Shown: in pieces, positions 1-4,657 of the stretch | How the letters are laid out: each line of letters opens with the position of its first letter | Numbering within the stretch: the first letter of the stretch is position 1 | Origin: an uncultured Pseudorhodoferax sp. | GTDB lineage: Bacteria > Pseudomonadota > Gammaproteobacteria > Burkholderiales > Burkholderiaceae | Direction: 5' to 3' | Assembly (NCBI GenBank): GCA_913776795.1 | Contig: CAJYRH010000610.1 | Location: 1 to 5,586, forward strand | Length of the DNA: 5,586 nucleotides | Program-made: the position numbers and the translations under genes | The notes under the pieces: model-generated | Databases searched by the model: none | What the model was told of the DNA's origin: nothing | Seen by the model: only the letters and a program-made list of their open reading frames with translations

Positions 1-72
1 CAGCGCCTGCGGCCCGCGGGCCAGCAGCTTTTCGCGCGGCTGGGCGTCAAGGGGAAGGTCTTTCAGCGCCAT
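1..72 (-). CDS. radC: DNA repair protein RadC (JAB/MPN family), N-terminal 24 codons only
   Basis: The reverse strand from an ATG at 72 reads [20 protein letters not shown] and then PQAL before the window edge. The 'D-P-R-E-K-L' stretch leading to 'R-G-P-x-A-L' is the characteristic opening of RadC, where it precedes the helix-hairpin-helix-like segment. The MPN/JAB metalloprotease-like domain that defines most of RadC (about 220-225 residues in full) would lie outside the window, so nothing can be said about its active site. RadC is historically linked to DNA repair, but its biochemical role is not settled. It is divergent to fkpB, with 57 bp between the two start codons. No Shine-Dalgarno sequence is visible before this ATG, and a G/C hairpin sits just upstream of it. 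The identification rests on 24 residues recognised from memory. Confidence 0.8.
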   Translation of the reverse strand, partial: MALKDLPLDAQPREKLLARGPQAL

Positions 73-79
73 GGCAGGG

Positions 80-95
80 ACCCGGCGGGCCGGGT
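80..95. other. G/C-rich hairpin with adjoining T-run in the radC/fkpB divergent gap
   Basis: ACCCGG (80-85) and CCGGGT (90-95) form a perfect 6-bp inverted repeat around CGGG, and the plus strand continues as T at 95-99. Read on the plus strand it resembles an intrinsic terminator, but no plus-strand gene lies upstream inside the window. Read on the minus strand it lies in the radC leader, where a Shine-Dalgarno sequence would be expected. It may be an operator, an RNA hairpin, or chance in G/C-rich DNA. Confidence 0.35.
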
Positions 96-98
96 TTT

Positions 99-104
99 TA
101 CAAT
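99..104 (+). promoter_or_regulatory. Candidate -10 box for fkpB-ispH
   Basis: TACAAT matches the sigma-70 consensus TATAAT at five of six positions. It would place transcription start near 111, about 19 bases before the chosen fkpB start. No convincing -35 element is present 16-18 bp upstream; that region overlaps the G/C hairpin. The out-of-play ATG at 103 overlaps this box, which argues against starting fkpB there. Confidence 0.4.
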
Positions 105-119
105 GGCGCCCAGTTTATC

Positions 120-123
120 GAGG
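120..123 (+). promoter_or_regulatory. Ribosome binding site that sets the fkpB start
   Basis: GAGG sits six bases before the ATG at 130. The in-frame ATG at 103 has no comparable purine-rich sequence upstream (it follows GTTTTTACA), so the 130 start is preferred. Confidence 0.6.
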
Positions 124-129
124 CTTCCC

Positions 130-591
130 ATGACCCCAGACTCCGCCACCGCGCCCGTGGTGCAACCCGGCTCCTTTCTGACCCTGCACTACCGGCTGGC
201 CGGTCCGGGCGGCGACATCATCAACACCTTCGGCGGCAAGCCGGCCACGCTGTCGCTGGGTGCGGGCGAACTCTCGCCGGCCGTGGAGGAGCGTTTGCTG
301 GGCCTGGCCGAGGGCACGCACACGCAGTTCGCGCTGCCGGCGGGCGCTGCCTTCGGCGAACGCAACCCCGAGATGCAGCAATGGGTCGCGCGCGGCCTGC
401 TGGCCCAGCTGGGCGACCCCGACGAGCAGTACAGCGTGGGCGACGTGGTGCAGTTCCCCACGCCGGACGGCACCGGCAACTACGCCGGCGCGGTCATCGC
501 GCTCAAGGAGACGGCCGTGCAGTTCGACTTCAACCACCCGCTGGCCGGCCAGCCCGTGACCTTCGAGGTCCAGCTGATCGGGGTGCTGTGA
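130..591 (+). CDS. fkpB: FKBP-type peptidyl-prolyl cis-trans isomerase, SlpA/FkpB type
   Basis: This 153-residue protein belongs to the SlyD/SlpA branch of FKBPs, cytoplasmic enzymes that catalyse cis-trans isomerisation of prolyl bonds and act as folding helpers. The FKBP half opens at residues 13-36 ([11 protein letters not shown]...INTF). The middle, about residues 74-130, corresponds to the inserted 'IF' chaperone flap of this branch, and the chain returns to the FKBP fold at [17 protein letters not shown] (131-147); 'DFNHPLAG' is the branch signature. The length fits SlpA (about 149 residues in E. coli), and the His/Cys-rich metal-binding tail of SlyD is absent. An in-frame ATG at 103 would add nine residues, but it overlaps the -10-like box and lacks a ribosome binding site. 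The stop overlaps the ispH start by one base (TGATG), matching the fkpB-ispH pairing known from enterobacteria, although lspA is not next door here. Confidence 0.93.
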   Translation: MTPDSATAPVVQPGSFLTLHYRLAGPGGDIINTFGGKPATLSLGAGELSPAVEERLLGLAEGTHTQFALPAGAAFGERNPEMQQWVARGLLAQLGDPDEQYSVGDVVQFPTPDGTGNYAGAVIALKETAVQFDFNHPLAGQPVTFEVQLIGVL

Positions 592-1535
592 TGGCTGGCG
601 TCGTCAGCGACATCGTGCTGGCCGAGCCGCGCGGCTTTTGCGCTGGCGTGGACCGCGCGATCGAGATCGTCGAGCGTGCCCTGGCGAAGTTCGGTGCGCC
701 GATCCACGTGCGCCACGAGATCGTGCACAACACCTATGTCGTCAACGACCTGAAGGCGCGTGGCGCGGTCTTCATCGAGGACCTGGACGAGGTGCCGCCA
801 GGCGCCACGCTGGTGTTCTCGGCACACGGTGTCAGCAAGGAGGTGCAGCACGAGGCCGAGCGGCGCGGATTCCGCATCTTCGACGCGACCTGCCCGCTCG
901 TGACCAAGGTGCACGTCGAGGTGGCCAAGCTGCACAAGGAAGGCTTCGAGTTCATCATGATCGGCCACAAGGGACACCCCGAGGTCGAGGGCACGATGGG
1001 CCAGCTCGACAGCGGCATCCACCTGGTCGAGGACGTGGCCGATGTGGCGCGCGTGCAGCCCGGGCAAACCGAGCGGCTGGCGGTGGTCACGCAGACCACG
1101 TTGTCCGTGGACGACGCCGCCGAGATCGCCGCGGCGGTCAAGGCGCGCTTTCCCAACGTGCGCGAGCCCAAGCAGCAGGACATCTGCTATGCCACGAAGA
1201 ACCGGCAGGACGCGGTCAAGGTGCTGAGCCCGCAGGTCGACATCCTGATCGTGGTGGGCAGTCCCACCAGCTCCAACAGCAACCGGCTGCGCGAGCTCGC
1301 CAGGAAGCTCGGCACCGAGAGCTACATGGTCGACAGCGCGGACGAACTGCGTGCGGAGTGGTTCGAGGGCAAACCGCGCGTGGGCCTGACGGCCGGCGCA
1401 TCGGCACCGGACGTGCTGGTCCAGCAGGTGATCGAACGGCTGCGCTCGCTCGGCGCCCAGGCAGTCCGCAAGATGGATGGCGTGCAGGAAACCCTCAAGT
1501 TCCCGCTGCCCAAGGGCCTCAAGCTCGACGCTTGA
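591..1535 (+). CDS. ispH: 4-hydroxy-3-methylbut-2-enyl diphosphate reductase (IspH/LytB)
   Basis: The product (314 residues, the usual family length) performs the last step of the MEP pathway, reducing HMBPP to isopentenyl and dimethylallyl diphosphate with a [4Fe-4S] cluster in the cytoplasm. The three cluster-binding cysteines are all present: C17 in PRGFCAGV, C101 in DATCPLV and C199 in [10 protein letters not shown]. Diphosphate and catalytic residues are also visible: H46 in IVHNTYV, H79 in SAHGVS, H129 and catalytic E131 in [11 protein letters not shown]169 in TQTTLS, and the SSNSNRL segment at 227-233. The start is the ATG inside TGATG, one base into the fkpB stop codon. Only a weak GGGG (580-583) precedes it, so translation probably depends on ribosomes finishing fkpB. 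The gene is intact and presumably essential, since the MEP route is the usual isoprenoid source in this group. It converges on the PIN-PhoH gene. Confidence 0.98.
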   Translation: MAGVVSDIVLAEPRGFCAGVDRAIEIVERALAKFGAPIHVRHEIVHNTYVVNDLKARGAVFIEDLDEVPPGATLVFSAHGVSKEVQHEAERRGFRIFDATCPLVTKVHVEVAKLHKEGFEFIMIGHKGHPEVEGTMGQLDSGIHLVEDVADVARVQPGQTERLAVVTQTTLSVDDAAEIAAAVKARFPNVREPKQQDICYATKNRQDAVKVLSPQVDILIVVGSPTSSNSNRLRELARKLGTESYMVDSADELRAEWFEGKPRVGLTAGASAPDVLVQQVIERLRSLGAQAVRKMDGVQETLKFPLPKGLKLDA

Positions 1536-1553
1536 CCAGGCCGACAAGCCTGG
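1536..1553 (+). terminator. Weak hairpin directly after the ispH stop codon
   Basis: CCAGGC (1536-1541) and GCCTGG (1548-1553) pair perfectly over a six-base loop starting at the base after the ispH stop. There is no T-run behind it, so it is at best a poor intrinsic terminator. It could instead stabilise the 3' end of the transcript. Confidence 0.3.
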
Positions 1554-1604
1554 CCGCCGCGCGGGGCGCAGCCGCCGAGGAAGCGCGGCCCGCCTTTGCG
1601 TGGC

Positions 1605-1623
1605 CCAGCGGCGAAACGCCTGG
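1605..1623. other. Hairpin abutting the 3' end of the PIN-PhoH gene
   Basis: CCA (1605-1607) and GGCG (1610-1613) pair with CGCC (1617-1620) and TGG (1621-1623) across an AAA loop, with a two-base bulge (GC) on one side. It begins three bases beyond the minus-strand stop codon at 1626-1628. No T-run follows on either strand. The rest of the 1536-1625 gap is G/C-rich, with no gene or site that I can recognise. Confidence 0.25.
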
Positions 1624-1625
1624 CG

Positions 1626-3335
1626 TCACAGGACTTCACTCGCGAAGTCCGCCAGACGAGAACGCTCGCCGCGTGCGAGCGTGATGTGCCCGCTGTGCGG
1701 CCAGCCCTTGAACTTGTCGACGGCAAACGTCAGGCCCGAGGAGCCTTCGGTCAGGTAGGGCGTGTCGATCTGCTGCAGGTTGCCCATGCAGACGATCTTG
1801 GTGCCGGGACCGGCGCGGGTGATCAGCGTCTTCATCTGCTTGGGCGTGAGGTTCTGCGCCTCGTCGATGATCACGTACTTGTTCAGGAAGGTGCGGCCGC
1901 GCATGAAGTTCATGCTCTTGATCTTGATGCGCGAGCGGATCAGCTCGTTGGTGGCCGCGCGGCCCCATTCGCCGGCGCTGGTCTCGGTCTTGGCCAGCAC
2001 TTCCAGGTTGTCGTCCAGTGCGCCCATCCAGGGCCCCATCTTTTCCTCTTCGGTGCCGGGCAGGAAGCCGATGTCCTCGCCCACGCTGACGGTGGCCCGC
2101 GTCATGATGATTTCGGTGTAGCGGCGGTCGTCCAGCACCTGCGTGAGGCCCGAGGCCAGCGCCATCAGCGTCTTGCCGGTGCCGGCATTGCCGGTCAGCG
2201 TGACGAAGTCGACCTCGGGGTCCAGCAGCAGGTTCATCGCGAAGTTCTGCTCGCGGTTGCGCGTGGTCACGCCCCAGACGGCGTTCTTCAGGTGGTTGAA
2301 GTCGCGCAGCGTCTTGAGCACGGCCGTCTTGGCGCGGATCTCTGTCACGCGCGCATACAGGCTGGGTTCGCCGGGCGCTTCGAAGAAGACGAACTGGTTG
2401 ATGTGCAGGCTCGGCACGATGGGGCCGGCGATGCGGTAGAAGGTGTGCTGGCCCTGCTGCCAGCTCTCCACCGTCTTGCCGTGCTTGGCCCAGAAGTCGG
2501 GCGGCAGCGCCAGCGCGCCGGAGTACAGGAACTCGCCGTCCTCCAGTGTCTTGTCGTTCTGGTAGTCGTCGGCGGCCAGGCCCAGGGCCCTGGCCTTGAC
2601 GCGCATGTTGATGTCCTTGGACACCAGCACCACCTCGCGCGGCGCGTGTTCGCGGCGCAACGCTTCGACCACCCCCAGGATCTGGTTGTCGGCCTGGCCC
2701 TGCGGCAGGCTGGCCGGCAGCTTGTCGTCCAGCGCACGGGTCTGGAAGAACAGCTTGCCGCCGGCTTCACGGTGGCCCGTGACATCCAGCGGCAGGCCGA
2801 CCGCGATGTCGGAGTTGGGTGCGCCTGCCAGGGCGTCCAGCGTACGGCTGGTCTGGCGCGCATTGCGCGCCACTTCGCTCATGCCCTTCTTGTGGCCGTC
2901 CAGCTCTTCCAGCACGATCATCGGAAGGTAGATGTCGTGTTCCTCGAAGCGGAAAAGGCACATCGGGTCGTGCATGAGCACGTTGGTGTCGAGCACGAAC
3001 AGCTTGGATGGACCGGTCGACTTGGCCGGCTTGCGCTTGCGGACCGGTGCTGCGACGGGAGCTTCGGTTGCGACCTGTCGGCGCGCACGGGCAGGTGGTG
3101 CATCCATCGTCTCGCGTGCCATCGGTGTATCCAAGGCTGCTCCGGTATCGCTCAGCACGGCCACTGGCCCCTCGTTCTGGGCCTGGCGCGGCGTCGGCAC
3201 CGGCTCGTCCGAAGCGGCCTCGGTGAAGCGGGCGCGTGCGACCCGCGCAGGTTTGGATGTAGCGCGCGCAGGCGCATCGAAGGCATCAGGAGACAGGGTG
3301 GCAGCGCGCTTTGCGGGGGGCGGGGGCAGAGGCAT
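1626..3335 (-). CDS. PIN domain-PhoH ATPase fusion (YlaK/PhoH2-like putative RNA helicase-nuclease)
   Basis: This 569-residue protein has three parts. Residues 1-110 are a low-complexity Ala/Pro/Arg-rich segment with a PPPP run at 4-7 and a basic patch (RKRKPAK, 99-105). Residues 111-250 are a PIN nuclease domain: LFVLDTNVLMHDP carries D116, VLEELDGHKKG carries E143/E144, and D216 and D241 complete the usual acidic set. From about 350 to the end lies the PhoH ATPase, with Walker A GNAGTGKT (382-389), Walker B VIIDEAQN (488-494), MGNLQQID (517-524) and a late RGERSR that may supply an arginine finger. PIN-PhoH (PhoH2) proteins in mycobacteria are reported to unwind and cleave RNA using ATP; that activity is inferred here. 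The ATG at 3335 is preceded by AGGA 13 bases away, rather far, so the start rests mainly on the length of the open frame. A start at M72 or M77 would also keep both domains. A strong terminator lies 33 bp upstream, leaving its promoter unclear. It converges on ispH. Confidence 0.93.
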   Translation of the reverse strand: MPLPPPPAKRAATLSPDAFDAPARATSKPARVARARFTEAASDEPVPTPRQAQNEGPVAVLSDTGAALDTPMARETMDAPPARARRQVATEAPVAAPVRKRKPAKSTGPSKLFVLDTNVLMHDPMCLFRFEEHDIYLPMIVLEELDGHKKGMSEVARNARQTSRTLDALAGAPNSDIAVGLPLDVTGHREAGGKLFFQTRALDDKLPASLPQGQADNQILGVVEALRREHAPREVVLVSKDINMRVKARALGLAADDYQNDKTLEDGEFLYSGALALPPDFWAKHGKTVESWQQGQHTFYRIAGPIVPSLHINQFVFFEAPGEPSLYARVTEIRAKTAVLKTLRDFNHLKNAVWGVTTRNREQNFAMNLLLDPEVDFVTLTGNAGTGKTLMALASGLTQVLDDRRYTEIIMTRATVSVGEDIGFLPGTEEEKMGPWMGALDDNLEVLAKTETSAGEWGRAATNELIRSRIKIKSMNFMRGRTFLNKYVIIDEAQNLTPKQMKTLITRAGPGTKIVCMGNLQQIDTPYLTEGSSGLTFAVDKFKGWPHSGHITLARGERSRLADFASEVL

Positions 3336-3368
3336 GGGGCGTCGAGTTTCCTGGGAAGGAGCAAAAAC

Positions 3369-3401
3369 AAAAAAGCCGCCCGGTCGCCAGGGCGGCTTTT
3401 T
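3369..3401 (-). terminator. Strong bidirectional intrinsic terminator between bcp and the PIN-PhoH gene
   Basis: GCCGCCC (3375-3381) and GGGCGGC (3390-3396) form a perfect 7-bp G/C stem over an 8-base loop. Six A's precede it (3369-3374) and five T's follow (3397-3401), so it has a U-tract in either direction. On the minus strand the T6 is followed by G and five more T's. It most plausibly ends the bcp transcript, but it lies only 33 bp before the next start codon. Confidence 0.85.
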
Positions 3402-3414
3402 GATGGGATGCGCG

Positions 3415-3427
3415 AGGAGCGTCTCCT
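3415..3427. repeat. Short inverted repeat in the bcp-phoH gap
   Basis: AGGAG (3415-3419) and CTCCT (3423-3427) pair over a three-base loop CGT. On its own this is weak; it is listed because it is one of four stem-loops in a row. Confidence 0.35.
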
Positions 3428-3428
3428 A

Positions 3429-3456
3429 GGGGCATGCAACCATTATGCATGACCCC
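3429..3456. repeat. Ten-base-pair inverted repeat with one bulged base in the bcp-phoH gap
   Basis: GGGGCATGCA (3429-3438) pairs with TGCATG (3446-3451) plus CCCC (3453-3456), with one unpaired A at 3452 and a seven-base loop. It has no T-run and so is not a classical terminator. No function is evident. Confidence 0.5.
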
Positions 3457-3470
3457 CGTGACGGTACTGC

Positions 3471-3488
3471 GCGCGGCGACTGCCGCGC
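3471..3488 (-). repeat. Perfect 7-bp G/C stem-loop immediately after the bcp stop codon
   Basis: GCGCGGC (3471-3477) and GCCGCGC (3482-3488) pair over a four-base loop, starting on the base after the minus-strand bcp stop (3489-3491). Without a T-run it is more likely to protect the 3' end of the mRNA than to terminate it; the terminator at 3369-3401 follows downstream. Confidence 0.45.
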
Positions 3489-3965
3489 TCAGGCAGTGGT
3501 CTTGAGTTCCTTGACCGCCGCCAGCACTTCGTCCACATGGCCGGGCACCTTGAGGCCGCGCCATTCCTGTTGCAGCGTGCCATCGGCACCGATCAGGAAG
3601 GTGCTGCGCTCGATGCCCTTGACCTTCTTGCCGTACATGATCTTGTTTTTGACCACGCCGAACATGTGGCACATCTTCTCTTCGGTGTCGGCGATGAGTT
3701 CGAAAGGCAGCTCGAGCTTGGCCTTGAACTCGTCGTGCGACTTCATGTTGTCGCGCGACACGCCGAACACCGTGGCACCGGCCTTCACGAAGTCCTTGTA
3801 CTTGTCCCGGAACTGCATAGCTTCGGTGGTACAACCGGGCGTGTTGTCCTTGGGGTAGAAGTACAGCACCAGGACATGGCCCAGGTGCGAGGTGTTGGAG
3901 ACTTTCACGCCGCCCGTGGCGTTGGCTTCGAATTCAGGGATGAGTTTGTTGACAACGATCGCCAT
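3489..3965 (-). CDS. bcp: Thioredoxin-dependent peroxiredoxin, BCP/PrxQ family, apparently 1-Cys type
   Basis: The 158-residue cytoplasmic protein reduces hydrogen peroxide and organic hydroperoxides. The active site is clear: YFYPKDNTPGCTTE (35-48), with peroxidatic C45, T42 of the TxxC motif, and the conserved arginine R120 in GIERSTFLI. E. coli BCP has its resolving cysteine five residues after C45; that position here is M50, and the alternative helix-alpha-3 position near residue 80-84 has no cysteine either. The only other cysteine is C99 (EKMCHMFGV), which has a counterpart in E. coli BCP that is not the resolving residue. A 1-Cys mechanism is therefore inferred, as described for some Burkholderia BCPs. 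The ATG at 3965 (MAIVVNKLIPEFEA) fits the family N terminus and has a weak GAGA nine bases upstream; a TTG at 4037 would add 24 unlikely residues. Length is normal. Confidence 0.95.
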   Translation of the reverse strand: MAIVVNKLIPEFEANATGGVKVSNTSHLGHVLVLYFYPKDNTPGCTTEAMQFRDKYKDFVKAGATVFGVSRDNMKSHDEFKAKLELPFELIADTEEKMCHMFGVVKNKIMYGKKVKGIERSTFLIGADGTLQQEWRGLKVPGHVDEVLAAVKELKTTA

Positions 3966-4068
3966 ATGTTTGAATCTCGGGAGTCGGAAAGTGGTCGTCG
4001 GCCGCGCTTGCCAAGACCTTGAAGAAGATCTGTGCAAAGCCCGCGTGAAGCCCTCGCGGCAACCCTAG

Positions 4069-4074
4069 ATTTTA
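4069..4074 (-). promoter_or_regulatory. Possible -10 box for bcp
   Basis: The minus strand reads TAAAAT here (five of six to TATAAT), about 100 bases before the bcp start codon. I see no good -35 element at the proper distance, so this is weak. The 168-bp gap 3966-4133 holds no gene; besides this box it contains a small CTGAA/TTCAG hairpin (4077-4092) and the repeat at 4114-4133. Confidence 0.25.
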
Positions 4075-4113
4075 CCCTGAAAATGCATTCAGCGCTTCCT
4101 TGTTACAGGACCC

Positions 4114-4133
4114 GCTGCATGCGCGTGCATGCG
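4114..4133. repeat. Two tandem 10-bp units containing TGCATGCG
   Basis: GCTGCATGCG (4114-4123) is followed directly by CGTGCATGCG (4124-4133), so TGCATGCG occurs twice exactly ten bases apart, one helical turn. GCATGC is self-complementary, so the two copies can also pair as a 6-bp stem with a four-base loop. The block ends right at the stop codon of the Mth938-like gene (4134-4136). It might be a 3'-end hairpin or a protein site; there is no T-run. Confidence 0.45.
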
Positions 4134-4511
4134 TCACACTGCCGGCTCCAGCAGTAGAGCCGCCACGACATCTCGGCCTTCCTGCGCCAGGATGTTGTAC
4201 GTGCGGCAGGCAGCCGCCGTGTCCATGGTCTCCACGCCGATGCGCCTGGCGATCAGCGGCCGCAGCCAGGCGGCCTGCGGAAATCGCAGCCTGGAACCGC
4301 TGCCGAAGATCACGACCTCGCAATCGAGGTCGGCCAATTGGGCGAAGTGTTCTGCGCCGAGATCCTCGAACCGCCGGCAGGGCCAGGCAATGCGCTGGCC
4401 TCGCGAACCGATGACCACGCTGTGGTCGATGCGGTCGGCCTGAACCGCGATCCAGTCGGGCCCCAGTGCGGTGATGGTCTGGACGTCGGAGCGGTCGGGC
4501 TGCAGCTTCAT
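4134..4511 (-). CDS. Mth938-like (DUF498) domain protein of unknown function
   Basis: From the ATG at 4511 (MKLQPDRSDVQTITALGPDW) this encodes 125 residues, a single small domain. The features I associate with the Mth938-like/DUF498 fold are EVVIFGSGSRLRFP (65-78), a glycine-rich loop after a beta strand, and IGVETMDTAAACRTYNILAQ (91-110), followed by EGRDVVAALLLEP. The family includes bacterial stand-alone proteins and the human proteins NDUFAF3 and AAMDC; no bacterial enzymatic activity is established, so I assign none. There is no signal peptide or membrane segment. The frame stays open upstream to 4643, but the MKLQP start fits the family. The bases before it on the mRNA are CCCCCCCCTCCC, with no ribosome binding site. 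A perfect TATAAT lies 49 bp upstream, divergent from alaA. bcp follows 168 bp downstream in the same direction; no strong terminator separates the two, so read-through is possible. Confidence 0.85.
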   Translation of the reverse strand: MKLQPDRSDVQTITALGPDWIAVQADRIDHSVVIGSRGQRIAWPCRRFEDLGAEHFAQLADLDCEVVIFGSGSRLRFPQAAWLRPLIARRIGVETMDTAAACRTYNILAQEGRDVVAALLLEPAV

Positions 4512-4532
4512 GGGAGGGGGGGGATGTGCGGG
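4512..4532 (+). other. G-quadruplex-like G-run at the 5' side of the Mth938-like gene
   Basis: The plus strand has G3 (4512-4514), A, G8 (4516-4523), six bases, then G3 (4530-4532). Taking GGG tracts at 4512, 4516, 4521 and 4530 gives loops of 1, 2 and 6 bases, which satisfies the usual four-tract quadruplex pattern. The G-rich strand is the template for the Mth938-like gene. The G8 tract is also a possible slippage site. Confidence 0.5.
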
Positions 4533-4559
4533 CCGTAAATCGCCGCGAACTGTGTTCAA

Positions 4560-4565
4560 ATTATA
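4560..4565 (-). promoter_or_regulatory. Perfect -10 box for the Mth938-like gene
   Basis: The minus strand reads TATAAT exactly, in the A/T-richest part of this divergent gap. Transcription would start near 4553 and leave about 40 bases of leader before the ATG at 4511. No good -35 element is seen at 16-18 bp; TTGAAG is present but only eight bases away. I could not identify a matching plus-strand promoter for alaA. Confidence 0.5.
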
Positions 4566-4622
4566 GGTTTTCGCTTCAACAAGGGCGCCGGCAGGGGGAA
4601 TGCCTTCGCCGCAGCGCGGCTC

Positions 4623-4657
4623 CATGGAGATCACTGGGGCCACCAGGGGACTCCATG
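4623..4657 (+). promoter_or_regulatory. Possible hairpin covering the alaA start codon and ribosome binding site
   Basis: CATGGAG (4623-4629) is complementary to CTCCATG (4651-4657), which contains the alaA ATG. Inside the loop, CTGG (4634-4637) pairs with CCAG (4643-4646), overlapping the AGGGG ribosome binding site (4645-4649). In RNA this would hide both start signals. Whether it is stable or regulatory is unknown. Confidence 0.3.

Noticed and set aside
103..129. Upstream ATG extending fkpB by nine residues
   Set aside because: It overlaps the TACAAT -10-like box and has no ribosome binding site, while the ATG at 130 has GAGG six bases upstream.
480..1547. A 355-codon minus-strand open frame opposite ispH
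   Set aside because: It is a shadow of ispH, whose cluster cysteines and catalytic residues are all present; its composition is Leu/His/Arg-rich with no known motif.
1596..3452. A 618-codon open frame on the plus strand opposite the PIN-PhoH gene
   Set aside because: It is antisense to a clear PIN-PhoH protein with intact Walker motifs, has a His/Gln/Arg/Val-rich composition without recognisable domains, and is what strong third-position G/C bias produces on the opposite strand.
3537..4022. A 161-codon plus-strand open frame opposite bcp
   Set aside because: It is antisense to a well-defined peroxiredoxin and has no family resemblance.
3966..4037. TTG start extending bcp by 24 residues
   Set aside because: The added residues (Ser/Arg-rich) do not resemble the family N terminus, which begins at MAIVV; the start codon would also be a rare one.
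4512..4643. Upstream start extending the Mth938-like protein by 44 residues
   Set aside because: It would run through the TATAAT promoter box and the G8/C8 tract, and the family begins around MKLQP.
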